Source: Candidatus Heimdallarchaeota archaeon
GTDB lineage: Archaea; Asgardarchaeota; Heimdallarchaeia; Heimdallarchaeales; Kariarchaeaceae
Length of the DNA: 6,010 bases
Direction: 5' to 3'
NCBI GenBank assembly: GCA_029882335.1
Contig: JAOUKW010000256.1
Location: forward strand, 1 to 6,010
Part shown: one piece after another, positions 1-5,334 of the stretch
Position numbering within the stretch: position 1 is the stretch's first letter
Layout of the letters: each line of letters begins with the position of its first letter
Position numbers and translations under genes: made by a program
Notes under the pieces: model-generated
What the model saw: the letters and a program-made list of their open reading frames with translations, nothing else
Databases searched by the model: none
What the model was told of the DNA's origin: nothing

Positions 1-346
1 CACCTTCTTGTCCTAAGTCAATGCTACCTTTTTTTAGATCAAAGTCAACCCCTATCAATGTTAGATGATCTACAATCTTGGGACCATATCGTACAATTGA
101 ATCAACAACTTTTGGATTACATAATCCAGCACCAGCGATCAGCGTATCTGATATATGGTCTTTAAAATCATCTTCTTTTGATAGAACTGCAGCAATACCT
201 CCTTGTGCATATCTAGTATTGCTTTCATTTACATCTCTTTTGGTTATAATGGAAATTTTCAGATCTTTTTGTAGATGGAGGGCATATGTTAATCCAGCAA
301 TACCTGATCCTATTATCAATACATCACTAGATACTTCCTTTGTCAT
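1..346 (-). CDS. nadB: L-aspartate oxidase, N-terminal part (runs off the left edge)
   Basis: NadB oxidises L-aspartate to iminoaspartate with FAD, passing electrons to oxygen or fumarate. Iminoaspartate is then used by quinolinate synthase in de novo NAD synthesis. The first 115 residues are visible. A beta strand with the dinucleotide-binding motif GSGIAGL (about residues 13-19) binds the FAD ADP moiety. The SNTRYAQGGIAAV stretch (42-54) is the family hallmark that contacts flavin. The visible part ends in LGQEG, the beginning of the EGGHS active-site loop expected next. The start ATG at 346 is chosen because AGGTGA lies 6 nt upstream and the Rossmann strand follows at once. It lies 55 nt downstream of nadA on the same strand, so the two are probably one operon. 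The FAD-binding fold is shared with succinate dehydrogenase and fumarate reductase flavoproteins, but the RYAQGGIAAV signature and the nadA neighbour favour NadB strongly. Confidence 0.95.
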   Translation of the reverse strand, partial: MTKEVSSDVLIIGSGIAGLTYALHLQKDLKISIITKRDVNESNTRYAQGGIAAVLSKEDDFKDHISDTLIAGAGLCNPKVVDSIVRYGPKIVDHLTLIGVDFDLKKGSIDLGQEG

Positions 347-351
347 GTTTT

Positions 352-357
352 TTCACC
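352..357 (-). promoter_or_regulatory. Ribosome-binding site of nadB
   Basis: On the minus strand AGGTGA sits just upstream of the nadB ATG with six bases between. It is part of the archaeal Shine-Dalgarno consensus GGAGGTGA. It indicates that nadB is translated from a leadered mRNA, which fits its position as second gene behind nadA. Confidence 0.75.
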
Positions 358-401
358 TATCTAATTCTCTAATTGTCGGTATTGTTATTTATCCTCTGAT
401 T

Positions 402-1412
402 CTAATTAGAAATCATTTTTAACAAAACTGCTTTGGATGTATCAATGATATTTTGATTTAAATTGATAATTTGGCTGGGATGTGGTGATATCAATGCGTC
501 GATAATGTTATCTAAGTTATTCTTCTTCATATAAGGACATAGAATACAGGTACCATAAAATTCTCGATCAGGGAATTCTACTGCTAATTTGTCTGATAAT
601 CCACATTCTGTAACTAAAAAGTATTTCTTTTGCTCGGGATGATCTCGAATAAATCGTTGCATGTCTGATGTACCTCCAACCATGTCTACCTGTTCAAGTA
701 CATCTGGAGGACATTCAGAATGAGCAATGACAATAATCTCATTTTGTTCTTTTTTAAGGTGTATGATAGACTCTGCATTAAATTCTTGATGCACTATGCA
801 ATAACCGTCCCAATCAATAACAATTTTTCCAGTTTCTTTTCTCACAAAATCAGCCATATTTTTATCAGGAAGGAAAATAATTCTATCCTCTGGAATTGTT
901 TTAACTACTTCTATTACATTTGCAGAAGTAACACAATAATCAGTCACAGCCTTGATATCTGCATTTGTGTTTACGTATGAAACTACAGGTACTCCCGGGT
1001 GTATTTTCTTCATCTGTAACACATCATCTGCAGTAATAGAATCTGCAAGTGAACAACCAGCTTCAATTGAAGGAACAATAACGGTTTTTTGTGGGGATAA
1101 CACTTTTGCCGTCTCTGCCATGAATTTTACTCCTGCAAAAATAATTATATCTGCAGTAGTATCCGCTGCTTGTTTAGATAATCCAAGACTATCTCCTACA
1201 AAATCACTTATTCCAAAAATAACATCTGCAGTTTGATATGAATGAGCAAGGATTACTGCATTTTTTTCTTTTTTCAGGCGATTAATTAGTAATGTTTTCT
1301 CTGCAATTAAAGCACAGTCGTCTTTACTCCAATTTACCTTCTTTAATTTATTAAATAATCTATTTATCTCTTCTTTAATTTCAATTTCAGTAAAAGTGGT
1401 TGATGATTGCAT
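402..1412 (-). CDS. nadA: Quinolinate synthase A
   Basis: NadA condenses iminoaspartate (from NadB) with dihydroxyacetone phosphate to make quinolinate, using an oxygen-sensitive [4Fe-4S] cluster bound by three cysteines. The 336-residue length fits the family. It has the three pseudo-symmetric domains. Visible motifs are AHSYQ (56-60), GDSLGLS (73-79), EAGCSLAD with C120, SYVNTNADIKA (145-155), the HSECP loop (231-235) with C234, TECGLSD (268-274) and CILCPYMKKN (289-298). By homology the cluster ligands should be C120, C234 and C292; C289 is a nearby extra cysteine, as is common in the family. The start ATG at 1412 is preceded by a TATA-like box ending 26 nt upstream, implying a leaderless or very short leader. 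A roughly 45-residue N-terminal helical segment precedes the first domain. It stops with TAG, and nadB begins 55 nt later. Confidence 0.97.
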   Translation of the reverse strand: MQSSTTFTEIEIKEEINRLFNKLKKVNWSKDDCALIAEKTLLINRLKKEKNAVILAHSYQTADVIFGISDFVGDSLGLSKQAADTTADIIIFAGVKFMAETAKVLSPQKTVIVPSIEAGCSLADSITADDVLQMKKIHPGVPVVSYVNTNADIKAVTDYCVTSANVIEVVKTIPEDRIIFLPDKNMADFVRKETGKIVIDWDGYCIVHQEFNAESIIHLKKEQNEIIVIAHSECPPDVLEQVDMVGGTSDMQRFIRDHPEQKKYFLVTECGLSDKLAVEFPDREFYGTCILCPYMKKNNLDNIIDALISPHPSQIINLNQNIIDTSKAVLLKMISN

Positions 1413-1437
1413 TTTCTCTAATTAACTCTCTCATTGC

Positions 1438-1448
1438 ATTATAATAAA
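1438..1448 (-). promoter_or_regulatory. TATA-like box of the nadA-nadB promoter
   Basis: The minus strand reads TTTATTATAAT here, with the TTATAA core ending 26 nt before the nadA ATG. Archaeal TATA boxes lie about 25-27 nt before the transcription start, so the mRNA should begin at or within a few bases of the start codon. No good Shine-Dalgarno sequence precedes nadA, which agrees. The rest of the 235-nt divergent region (1413-1647) is AT-rich and shows no other clear gene. Confidence 0.55.
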
Positions 1449-1618
1449 TGAATAGATATAGATAAAAAATATCTACTTTATTTAATTAATAATACTAAAT
1501 AATTCTATTTGGATAAGAAATAGTTTGTTTTTCCTTTTAATCGCATTTATCCCTCTTATATTCATCATTTATAATTTAGTTTTAAATTTAATTAAAGTTC
1601 GAATCTCCATTCTCTGAG

Positions 1619-1626
1619 TTTAAATA
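1619..1626 (+). promoter_or_regulatory. TATA-like box of the first small paralogue
   Basis: TTTAAATA is centred about 25 nt upstream of the ATG at 1648, the spacing of an archaeal TATA box to a leaderless start. No Shine-Dalgarno sequence is present between it and the ATG. Confidence 0.5.
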
Positions 1627-1647
1627 AAATTGATAAAATAATATCAT

Positions 1648-1893
1648 ATGGATCATGAGGAAATATTCTATTTATCAAAAAAAATAATCCATCAAAAGAA
1701 ATTTCAATTCGAGGTTTTAAAATTTCAAGATGACATTCAAACTGAGGAACAGTTATTTAATTATTTAAATGAATATTGCAAAGATCATGATATGAAGATA
1801 TTTAGTTATGTCTCACCGATTGATGACATTGACGATGGTATTACCTATATTTCCTTAGAAAAATTAGATACATATCAAAAATCATCAGTTTGA
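1648..1893 (+). CDS. Small protein of unknown function, tandem paralogue 1
   Basis: I do not recognise this 81-residue protein. It has no signal peptide, membrane helix or cysteine pair, so it should be cytosolic. It aligns almost without gaps to the product of the next gene (2010-2237): about 28 of 74 positions are identical. Shared features are an acidic N-terminus then IF (6-7), KIIHQ (12-16), an NY in a probable helix (38-39), DMxIFSY (48-54), a proline, and DIxDGI (59-64). The pattern suggests two short strands, a central helix (about 32-47) and two C-terminal strands. The conserved pairing of coding capacity in two diverged copies is the best evidence that it is real. The start ATG has a TATA-like box about 25 nt upstream and no ribosome-binding site, as expected for a leaderless mRNA. 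It is divergent from nadA, and no functional link can be claimed. Confidence 0.8.
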   Translation: MDHEEIFYLSKKIIHQKKFQFEVLKFQDDIQTEEQLFNYLNEYCKDHDMKIFSYVSPIDDIDDGITYISLEKLDTYQKSSV

Positions 1894-1963
1894 TTTCAAA
1901 AATACAATATTTCAACTTGTATACTAAAAATTCTAAGTGAAATTATAACTAATCATTTTACGA

Positions 1964-1982
1964 ATTTGTTGATGAAACAAAT
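1964..1982 (+). repeat. Inverted repeat at the promoter of the second small paralogue
   Basis: Two perfect 7-bp arms, ATTTGTT and AACAAAT, flank a 5-nt centre. The right arm overlaps the start of the TATA-like box of the following gene. It could be an operator where a regulator blocks TBP/TFB binding, or chance in AT-rich DNA. Confidence 0.35.
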
Positions 1983-1987
1983 AAATA
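1979..1987 (+). promoter_or_regulatory. TATA-like box of the second small paralogue
   Basis: AAATAAATA is centred about 27 nt upstream of the ATG at 2010. That matches a leaderless archaeal promoter and gives the second gene its own transcription start rather than read-through from the first. Confidence 0.5.
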
Positions 1988-1997
1988 GTACTAGTAC
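1988..1997. repeat. 10-bp perfect palindrome between TATA box and start codon
   Basis: GTACTAGTAC is a perfect palindrome directly abutting the TATA-like box and ending 12 nt before the ATG at 2010. Repressor operators in archaea are often placed between TATA and the transcription start. Palindromes of this length are expected several times by chance in 6 kb, so only the position makes it notable. Confidence 0.35.
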
Positions 1998-2009
1998 ATA
2001 TATTCTATC

Positions 2010-2237
2010 ATGGAATCAGAGGACATCTTTATTTGGCCAGACAAAATAATTCATCAAAGAAAAGAGCTATCAACAATTACTCCGATTCCAGATAATGTAG
2101 AAATTTCAGACCACATATTAAATTATATTACAAATTACTCAGAAAATAATGATATGGAAATATTTAGTTACAATGGGCCTAAAGATATTGAAGATGGTAT
2201 TTTTCATGTAATCTTAGTTAAAAAATCTGGAAAATAA
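2010..2237 (+). CDS. Small protein of unknown function, tandem paralogue 2
   Basis: This 75-residue protein is a diverged duplicate of the one encoded at 1648-1893. It keeps IF (6-7), KIIHQ (12-16), NY (38-39), DMEIFSY (48-54), P57 and DIEDGI (59-64 in paralogue numbering, one residue less here), and ends in a Lys-rich tail. It is acidic at the N-terminus, has no cysteine or membrane segment, and should be a small soluble alpha/beta protein. The variable part is residues 18-35, between the KIIHQ block and the helix, where the copies share almost nothing; that could be the part that differs in partner or ligand. The ATG is preceded by a TATA-like box at leaderless spacing, with two palindromes around it. 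It lies 116 nt after the first copy and converges on purA with 68 nt between the stop codons. I cannot assign a function. Confidence 0.8.
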   Translation: MESEDIFIWPDKIIHQRKELSTITPIPDNVEISDHILNYITNYSENNDMEIFSYNGPKDIEDGIFHVILVKKSGK

Positions 2238-2305
2238 TATTTGATCCTATCCTGTTTGGAAAACTCTATTTCAATTTGTGAGAAAGAGGTAACAAACAAC
2301 CAATT

Positions 2306-3643
2306 TTACCATTCTAATTGCTTAATCTCAAATGTCAATTCCCGTTCTGGTCCCAAACCCAATAAATAAATGGGTGTGTTTAACTGCTCTTCTAAATAAG
2401 TGATAAATTGTTTTAGTTTCTCGGGAAAGCTGGAATACCCATTTCTCATCATTTCTTCCCATTCTTCTTTTGAATATTTTTCCCATGAAGTAAAATCTCG
2501 TAAAACTGGTTTATATTCATCATAACTTGATAATCTTGCTGGGAAGATAGAATGAATAACATCTCCTTTGGTGTTTTCGTATTTTTCAATTACACTAAAT
2601 CTGTCAATATAACCTAATATATCTAGTTTAGTTATTGCAAGACCTGTATACCCATTAACTCTACAAGAATATCTCAGAGCCACTAGATCTAACCATGCCA
2701 TTCTTCTAGGCCTTCCCGAGGTCGTCCCAAATTCTCCTCCGAATCGTCCTTCTGCTTGTAAGGTTTTTCCTGGTTCTATTGTATAATCTAATTCTGCCAT
2801 GAGGGGTCCTCCTCCAACTCTACTTGTAAAAGCTTTTATCACTCCAATTCTCTCGTTTAGATATTGAATACCAACTCCTGATCCCAAAGATGCACCAGCG
2901 GCAATGCAGGTTGATGATGTATTAAATGGATATATACCATGGTCTATATCTAGCAGAGTTGATTGAGCACCTTCAAATAAAACATTTTCTGATTTTTTTA
3001 ATCCTTCTTCTAATTCTGCACCACTATCACAGATCAAATGCTGATATTTATCTCGCAAACGTATTAAATCTTGGAAAATATTTTCTGCAGATATATCAAC
3101 ATTATCTGGTAATATCTTGGAGTGATAGTTTGTGATTAATTTAATTTTTGATAAAAGTTCCTCTTCATCAAATAAATCAGTAAATCTAATCCCCATCCGA
3201 TTAATCTTATCTGCATAGCTTGGTCCAACTCCTTTTTTTGTTGATCCCGATGCTCTGCCTAGTTTGATTTCCTCATGTAAAATGTCTAACTCTGAATGAA
3301 GTGGAAGTACTAGTTGTACCCTATCACTTATCTTTAATAATTTTGAAACATCCTCTCCGCTTAGTTTTTGGATTTCTTCTAATTCTTTTTCCATTTGTAT
3401 TAAATCTAATACCATACCATTTCCAATATATGATTTTCTACCACTGAGTAATCCTGATGGTAACACATGTAGTGCGTACTTAATGTCATTGACCACAATG
3501 GTATGACCAGCATTTCCTCCACCATTAAATCTAACTACATGATGTATATAAGTTTTATTTGCATAGAAATCAACAATTTTTCCCTTTCCTTCATCACCAA
3601 ATTGTGCTCCAATAATTACAATACCTTTACCGATTTCCCTCAG
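2306..3643 (-). CDS. purA: Adenylosuccinate synthetase, apparent CTG start
   Basis: PurA joins IMP and L-aspartate using GTP, giving adenylosuccinate, the first committed step to AMP. From the CTG at 3643 it is 445 residues, close to bacterial and eukaryotic enzymes (about 430) and longer than the roughly 340-residue form of some archaea. Motifs, in order: GAQFGDEGKGK (12-22) with catalytic Asp17 and phosphate-binding Lys20; GGGNAGHT (41-48) with catalytic His47; GSTKKGVGPSY (133-143) for IMP; FEGAQSTLLDIDHG (223-236) and NTSS; SRVGGGP (274-280); GTTSGRPRR (306-314) that binds aspartate and IMP; TKLD (338-341) and GLGPER (429-434) for guanine. Starting at the first ordinary start codon in frame (GTG at 3496) would delete the first two catalytic motifs. 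An in-frame TGA lies six bases before the CTG, and no ATG, GTG or TTG lies between. It converges with the small paralogue pair; its promoter lies in the divergent region 3644-3875. Confidence 0.95.
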   Translation of the reverse strand: MREIGKGIVIIGAQFGDEGKGKIVDFYANKTYIHHVVRFNGGGNAGHTIVVNDIKYALHVLPSGLLSGRKSYIGNGMVLDLIQMEKELEEIQKLSGEDVSKLLKISDRVQLVLPLHSELDILHEEIKLGRASGSTKKGVGPSYADKINRMGIRFTDLFDEEELLSKIKLITNYHSKILPDNVDISAENIFQDLIRLRDKYQHLICDSGAELEEGLKKSENVLFEGAQSTLLDIDHGIYPFNTSSTCIAAGASLGSGVGIQYLNERIGVIKAFTSRVGGGPLMAELDYTIEPGKTLQAEGRFGGEFGTTSGRPRRMAWLDLVALRYSCRVNGYTGLAITKLDILGYIDRFSVIEKYENTKGDVIHSIFPARLSSYDEYKPVLRDFTSWEKYSKEEWEEMMRNGYSSFPEKLKQFITYLEEQLNTPIYLLGLGPERELTFEIKQLEW

Positions 3644-3648
3644 CTTTA

Positions 3649-3654
3649 ATCACC
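3649..3654 (-). promoter_or_regulatory. Ribosome-binding site that decides the purA CTG start
   Basis: The minus strand carries GGTGAT, complementary to the 3' end of archaeal 16S rRNA, five bases before the CTG at 3643. The distance matches that of the nadB site to its ATG. It is the main sequence evidence that translation begins at the CTG. Confidence 0.65.
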
Positions 3655-3689
3655 AAAATTGAAATTAATTTTCTATTCAAAAGCAGTTT

Positions 3690-3702
3690 TGTTGTGACAA
3701 CA
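3690..3702. repeat. 13-bp palindrome near the predicted purA transcription start
   Basis: TGTTGTGACAACA is a perfect inverted repeat with 6-bp arms around a central G. It lies about 13 nt downstream of the purA TATA-like box, so it covers the predicted transcription start. The position suits a repressor operator. No regulator is encoded nearby, and the assignment is inference. Confidence 0.4.
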
Positions 3703-3714
3703 CGGGATTGATTG

Positions 3715-3724
3715 ATTTTAAATA
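3715..3724 (-). promoter_or_regulatory. TATA-like box of the purA promoter
   Basis: On the minus strand TATTTAAAAT lies about 72-81 nt upstream of the CTG. A transcription start about 25 nt downstream would give a leader of roughly 50 nt, agreeing with the presence of a good ribosome-binding site. The remainder of the divergent region up to 3875 is AT-rich, with no additional gene recognised. Confidence 0.45.
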
Positions 3725-3849
3725 TTGTCTCAAATAGGAAATAACTCCTTTATACAGGGTTGAAGTATTCTCAATTTATGCCATAATTCTTAAAATAAAC
3801 AGATATGCTATTATTTCGCATCATTGTAGGAAAAAACCAATTTGAACAA

Positions 3850-3864
3850 TTTTTAATCTATATC
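3850..3864 (+). promoter_or_regulatory. TATA-like region of the basic-tail membrane protein gene
   Basis: The stretch holds TTTTTAATC and the overlapping CTATATC. Using the first box, transcription would start near the ATG at 3876 (leaderless). Using the second, it would start near 3887 and the ATG at 3915 would be used. Confidence 0.4.
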
Positions 3865-3875
3865 ATCAGGTATCT

Positions 3876-4298
3876 ATGAATACACATAAAATAACCTTTA
3901 ATTATGGTGCATTTATGCTAAGAGTTTACTTAGGATCAAATAAAAAACGATTATACAAAATAATGTTTTTTTCTGTGTTTCTTATGGTTTTTGGAATATT
4001 CTTTATTATTCTCGGATTTCAAGCACGTGGGATTCTATTGTTTATTAGTGGTTTAGCCTCTTTAATTTTTAACTACTGGATTTTGAAAACATGGCATGAG
4101 GATGAAGATGATAAATCTTCAAAGAAAACAAAGCCAAAACAATCTGCAAAAAATACTAAAACTACTACTAAGACAACGAAAAGTACTAACATAAAAACTA
4201 CATCCAGTAAAAAAACAACAGATAGCACAAAGACCAAGAAAACTTCAGATAAAAAAACACAATCTGGTACTAAATCTAAAGCAAGTAAAAGTAAGTAA
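3876..4298 (+). CDS. Two-helix membrane protein with long basic Lys/Thr/Ser tail
   Basis: I do not recognise a named family. The 140 residues fall into three parts: a short N-terminal segment with KK and R residues; a helical hairpin (about 28-48 and 52-70); and, after an acidic patch HEDEDD (74-79), a tail from residue 80 to 140. In that tail 50 of 61 residues are Lys (21), Thr (17) or Ser (12), with only two acidic residues. Positive charges flank the hairpin on both sides, so both ends should face the cytoplasm. The tail should be disordered and resembles the composition of linker-histone H1 tails or ribosome/DNA-binding tails, here tied to the membrane; that role is inference. Two starts are possible: ATG 3876 (near-leaderless) or ATG 3915, preceded by GGTG five bases upstream, which gives 127 residues. 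A hairpin plus T-run follows the stop. It is divergent from purA. Confidence 0.75.
   Translation: MNTHKITFNYGAFMLRVYLGSNKKRLYKIMFFSVFLMVFGIFFIILGFQARGILLFISGLASLIFNYWILKTWHEDEDDKSSKKTKPKQSAKNTKTTTKTTKSTNIKTTSSKKTTDSTKTKKTSDKKTQSGTKSKASKSK
4113..4295 (+). repeat. Low-complexity coding repeat, Lys/Thr/Ser codons
   Basis: Purine-rich AAA/AAG and ACT/ACA/AGT codons alternate irregularly through the tail of the membrane protein. There is no fixed repeat unit, so it looks like a composition-driven, slippage-prone stretch rather than a true tandem repeat. Confidence 0.6.
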
Positions 4299-4313
4299 AT
4301 TGTTTATTGATAT

Positions 4314-4346
4314 TAGTAGTTCACTACTAGACTATATCTATTTTTA
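4314..4346 (+). terminator. Probable terminator after the basic-tail membrane protein gene
   Basis: TAGTAG and CTACTA form a perfect 6-bp stem around a TTCA loop 16 nt after the stop codon, followed after a short spacer by a TTTTT run. Archaeal termination depends mainly on the U-run; the stem may protect the 3' end. The rest of the 258-nt intergenic region (4299-4556) holds no gene that I can support. Confidence 0.45.
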
Positions 4347-4404
4347 TTTATACAATTTGAAATGTTATTGCATATTGTCTCATAGTATCTTGTGTAATTA
4401 TATT

Positions 4405-4420
4405 GTTGATGACAATCAAC
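4405..4420. repeat. Small hairpin in the convergent intergenic region
   Basis: GTTGAT and ATCAAC form perfect 6-bp arms around a GACA loop. It lies between two convergent genes without a T-run close by on either strand. Its role, if any, is unclear. Confidence 0.25.
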
Positions 4421-4504
4421 TGAATATTACTAATCACTATCATATCTGAATTTATTATTTTGAACTGAAATGATTATAAGAATAAATAGAATGATTAATG
4501 CTGT

Positions 4505-4523
4505 AAAATGAAAATTAAAAATT
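4505..4523 (-). terminator. T-rich terminator of the seven-helix protein gene
   Basis: On the minus strand, 33-52 nt after the stop codon, there is a run of ATTTTTAATTTTCATTTT. Clusters of T-runs in the non-template strand are the usual intrinsic termination signal in archaea. There is no strong hairpin before it. Confidence 0.4.
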
Positions 4524-4556
4524 GATAAAACCTAATTTATTCTGTGATATAAATCA

Positions 4557-5306
4557 TCAATCACTAAGTCGCTTTCTTAACCAATCTGGCATCATGTATC
4601 CTAAATATCCAAAAAATATTGAGAGTAATGTACATACCCAAAGCAGATAATATGCTATTGTTAAGCCAGTAATTTCTGTACCTATGTTATATTCTGTTAA
4701 TACGGAGTCTAAACCGGTGAAAACGAATATAAGCATGAGAAACACCGCAAAAAGCGAAATTAGTCTAAAACCAACCTTCCCTAATTTTTCAGTTGTATTT
4801 TTTGATTCTCTATTACAAAAATTAACAATCATTATGTAAAAAGGTATTGAGATCATTACATGGAAAACTACGTATAACATAAGTGATCTGTAAGAGCCTG
4901 GCTGTGTATTCACATATGGTAAAAATAAACCTATGGTGATCCCGTTTAACACAGCGTAATAAACCAAAAATTTAGAATTATCCTTCATAAATACAAGGGT
5001 GACAAATTTAGCAAGCCATATATTTGCTAATGCGAGAAAAATGAATGACAAATTTAATCCGAGATCCGAATAGCTCCTCTCTGTAATTGCATCGTATGAG
5101 GAAAAGAAATCGAAATATTTTCCTAGTGCTATTAACCAAATAGCTATTCCAAAATTTAAGAAAGATACCGATAAATCAAATGTAGGCTGATTTTTTCTAA
5201 TTTGGTATTTTTTGAAGGATTTATACACTAAATATGAGATTGTGAGTGAACACAATCCCTCTATTATCAGCGAAATCACATGAACTCCGTTCTGAATTAC
5301 TTCCAT
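4557..5306 (-). CDS. Seven-helix integral membrane protein, function unknown
   Basis: The 249 residues contain seven hydrophobic segments, at about 8-29, 44-64, 84-107, 113-131, 141-163, 178-199 and 214-237. The basic loops (KSFKKYQIRK after helix 1, RESKNTTEKLGK after helix 5, and RKR at the C-terminus) all fall on one side. The acidic loops (65-83, 200-212) fall on the other, so the N-terminus is outside and the C-terminus inside, the same topology as rhodopsins and GPCRs. Helix 7 has no lysine, so it is not a retinal protein. It ends with GYMMPDWLRKRL, an amphipathic segment at the membrane surface; similar seven-helix modules serve as sensor domains of archaeal and bacterial signalling proteins, but here no output domain is attached. 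It has its own TATA-like box and lies 189 nt after the longin-like gene. No function can be assigned from sequence alone. Confidence 0.85.
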   Translation of the reverse strand: MEVIQNGVHVISLIIEGLCSLTISYLVYKSFKKYQIRKNQPTFDLSVSFLNFGIAIWLIALGKYFDFFSSYDAITERSYSDLGLNLSFIFLALANIWLAKFVTLVFMKDNSKFLVYYAVLNGITIGLFLPYVNTQPGSYRSLMLYVVFHVMISIPFYIMIVNFCNRESKNTTEKLGKVGFRLISLFAVFLMLIFVFTGLDSVLTEYNIGTEITGLTIAYYLLWVCTLLSIFFGYLGYMMPDWLRKRLSD

Positions 5307-5326
5307 AACTTGGTATTGTTAAAGTG

Positions 5327-5334
5327 ATTTAAAT
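5327..5334 (-). promoter_or_regulatory. TATA-like box of the seven-helix protein gene
   Basis: ATTTAAAT on the minus strand is centred about 24 nt upstream of the ATG at 5306, giving a leaderless mRNA. No ribosome-binding site is seen before the ATG. This makes the gene a separate transcription unit from the longin-like gene upstream. Confidence 0.5.

Noticed and set aside
365..374. Ten-base sequence TTCTCTAATT upstream of nadB, repeated at 1414-1423 upstream of nadA
   Set aside because: It could be a shared NAD-regulator site, but it is short, AT-rich, not palindromic, and at different distances from the two starts; chance is likely.
78..422. Plus-strand ORF of 114 codons
   Set aside because: It overlaps nadB and the end of nadA on the opposite strand, whose products carry clear family motifs; its own product has no recognisable feature.
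421..434. 14-base match between the end of nadA and the reverse strand of the purA leader (3679-3692)
   Set aside because: One copy is within nadA coding sequence and the other in a leader; a match of this length is only mildly unusual in AT-rich DNA and has no flanking similarity.
720..1236. Two plus-strand ORFs of 86 and 94 codons
   Set aside because: Both lie fully inside nadA on the opposite strand and overlap each other; they are antisense shadows.
2926..3135. Plus-strand ORF of 69 codons
   Set aside because: It is antisense to the conserved centre of purA and has no promoter or ribosome-binding site.
4299..4556. Search for an RNA gene or small ORF in the convergent intergenic region
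   Set aside because: Only termination-like T-runs and two short hairpins were seen; there is no GC-rich structured stretch, as would be expected for a stable RNA in this AT-rich genome, and no ORF with a start signal.
4557..5306. Microbial rhodopsin identity for the seven-helix protein
   Set aside because: Helix 7 lacks the retinal-binding lysine and helix 3 lacks the typical carboxylate pattern.
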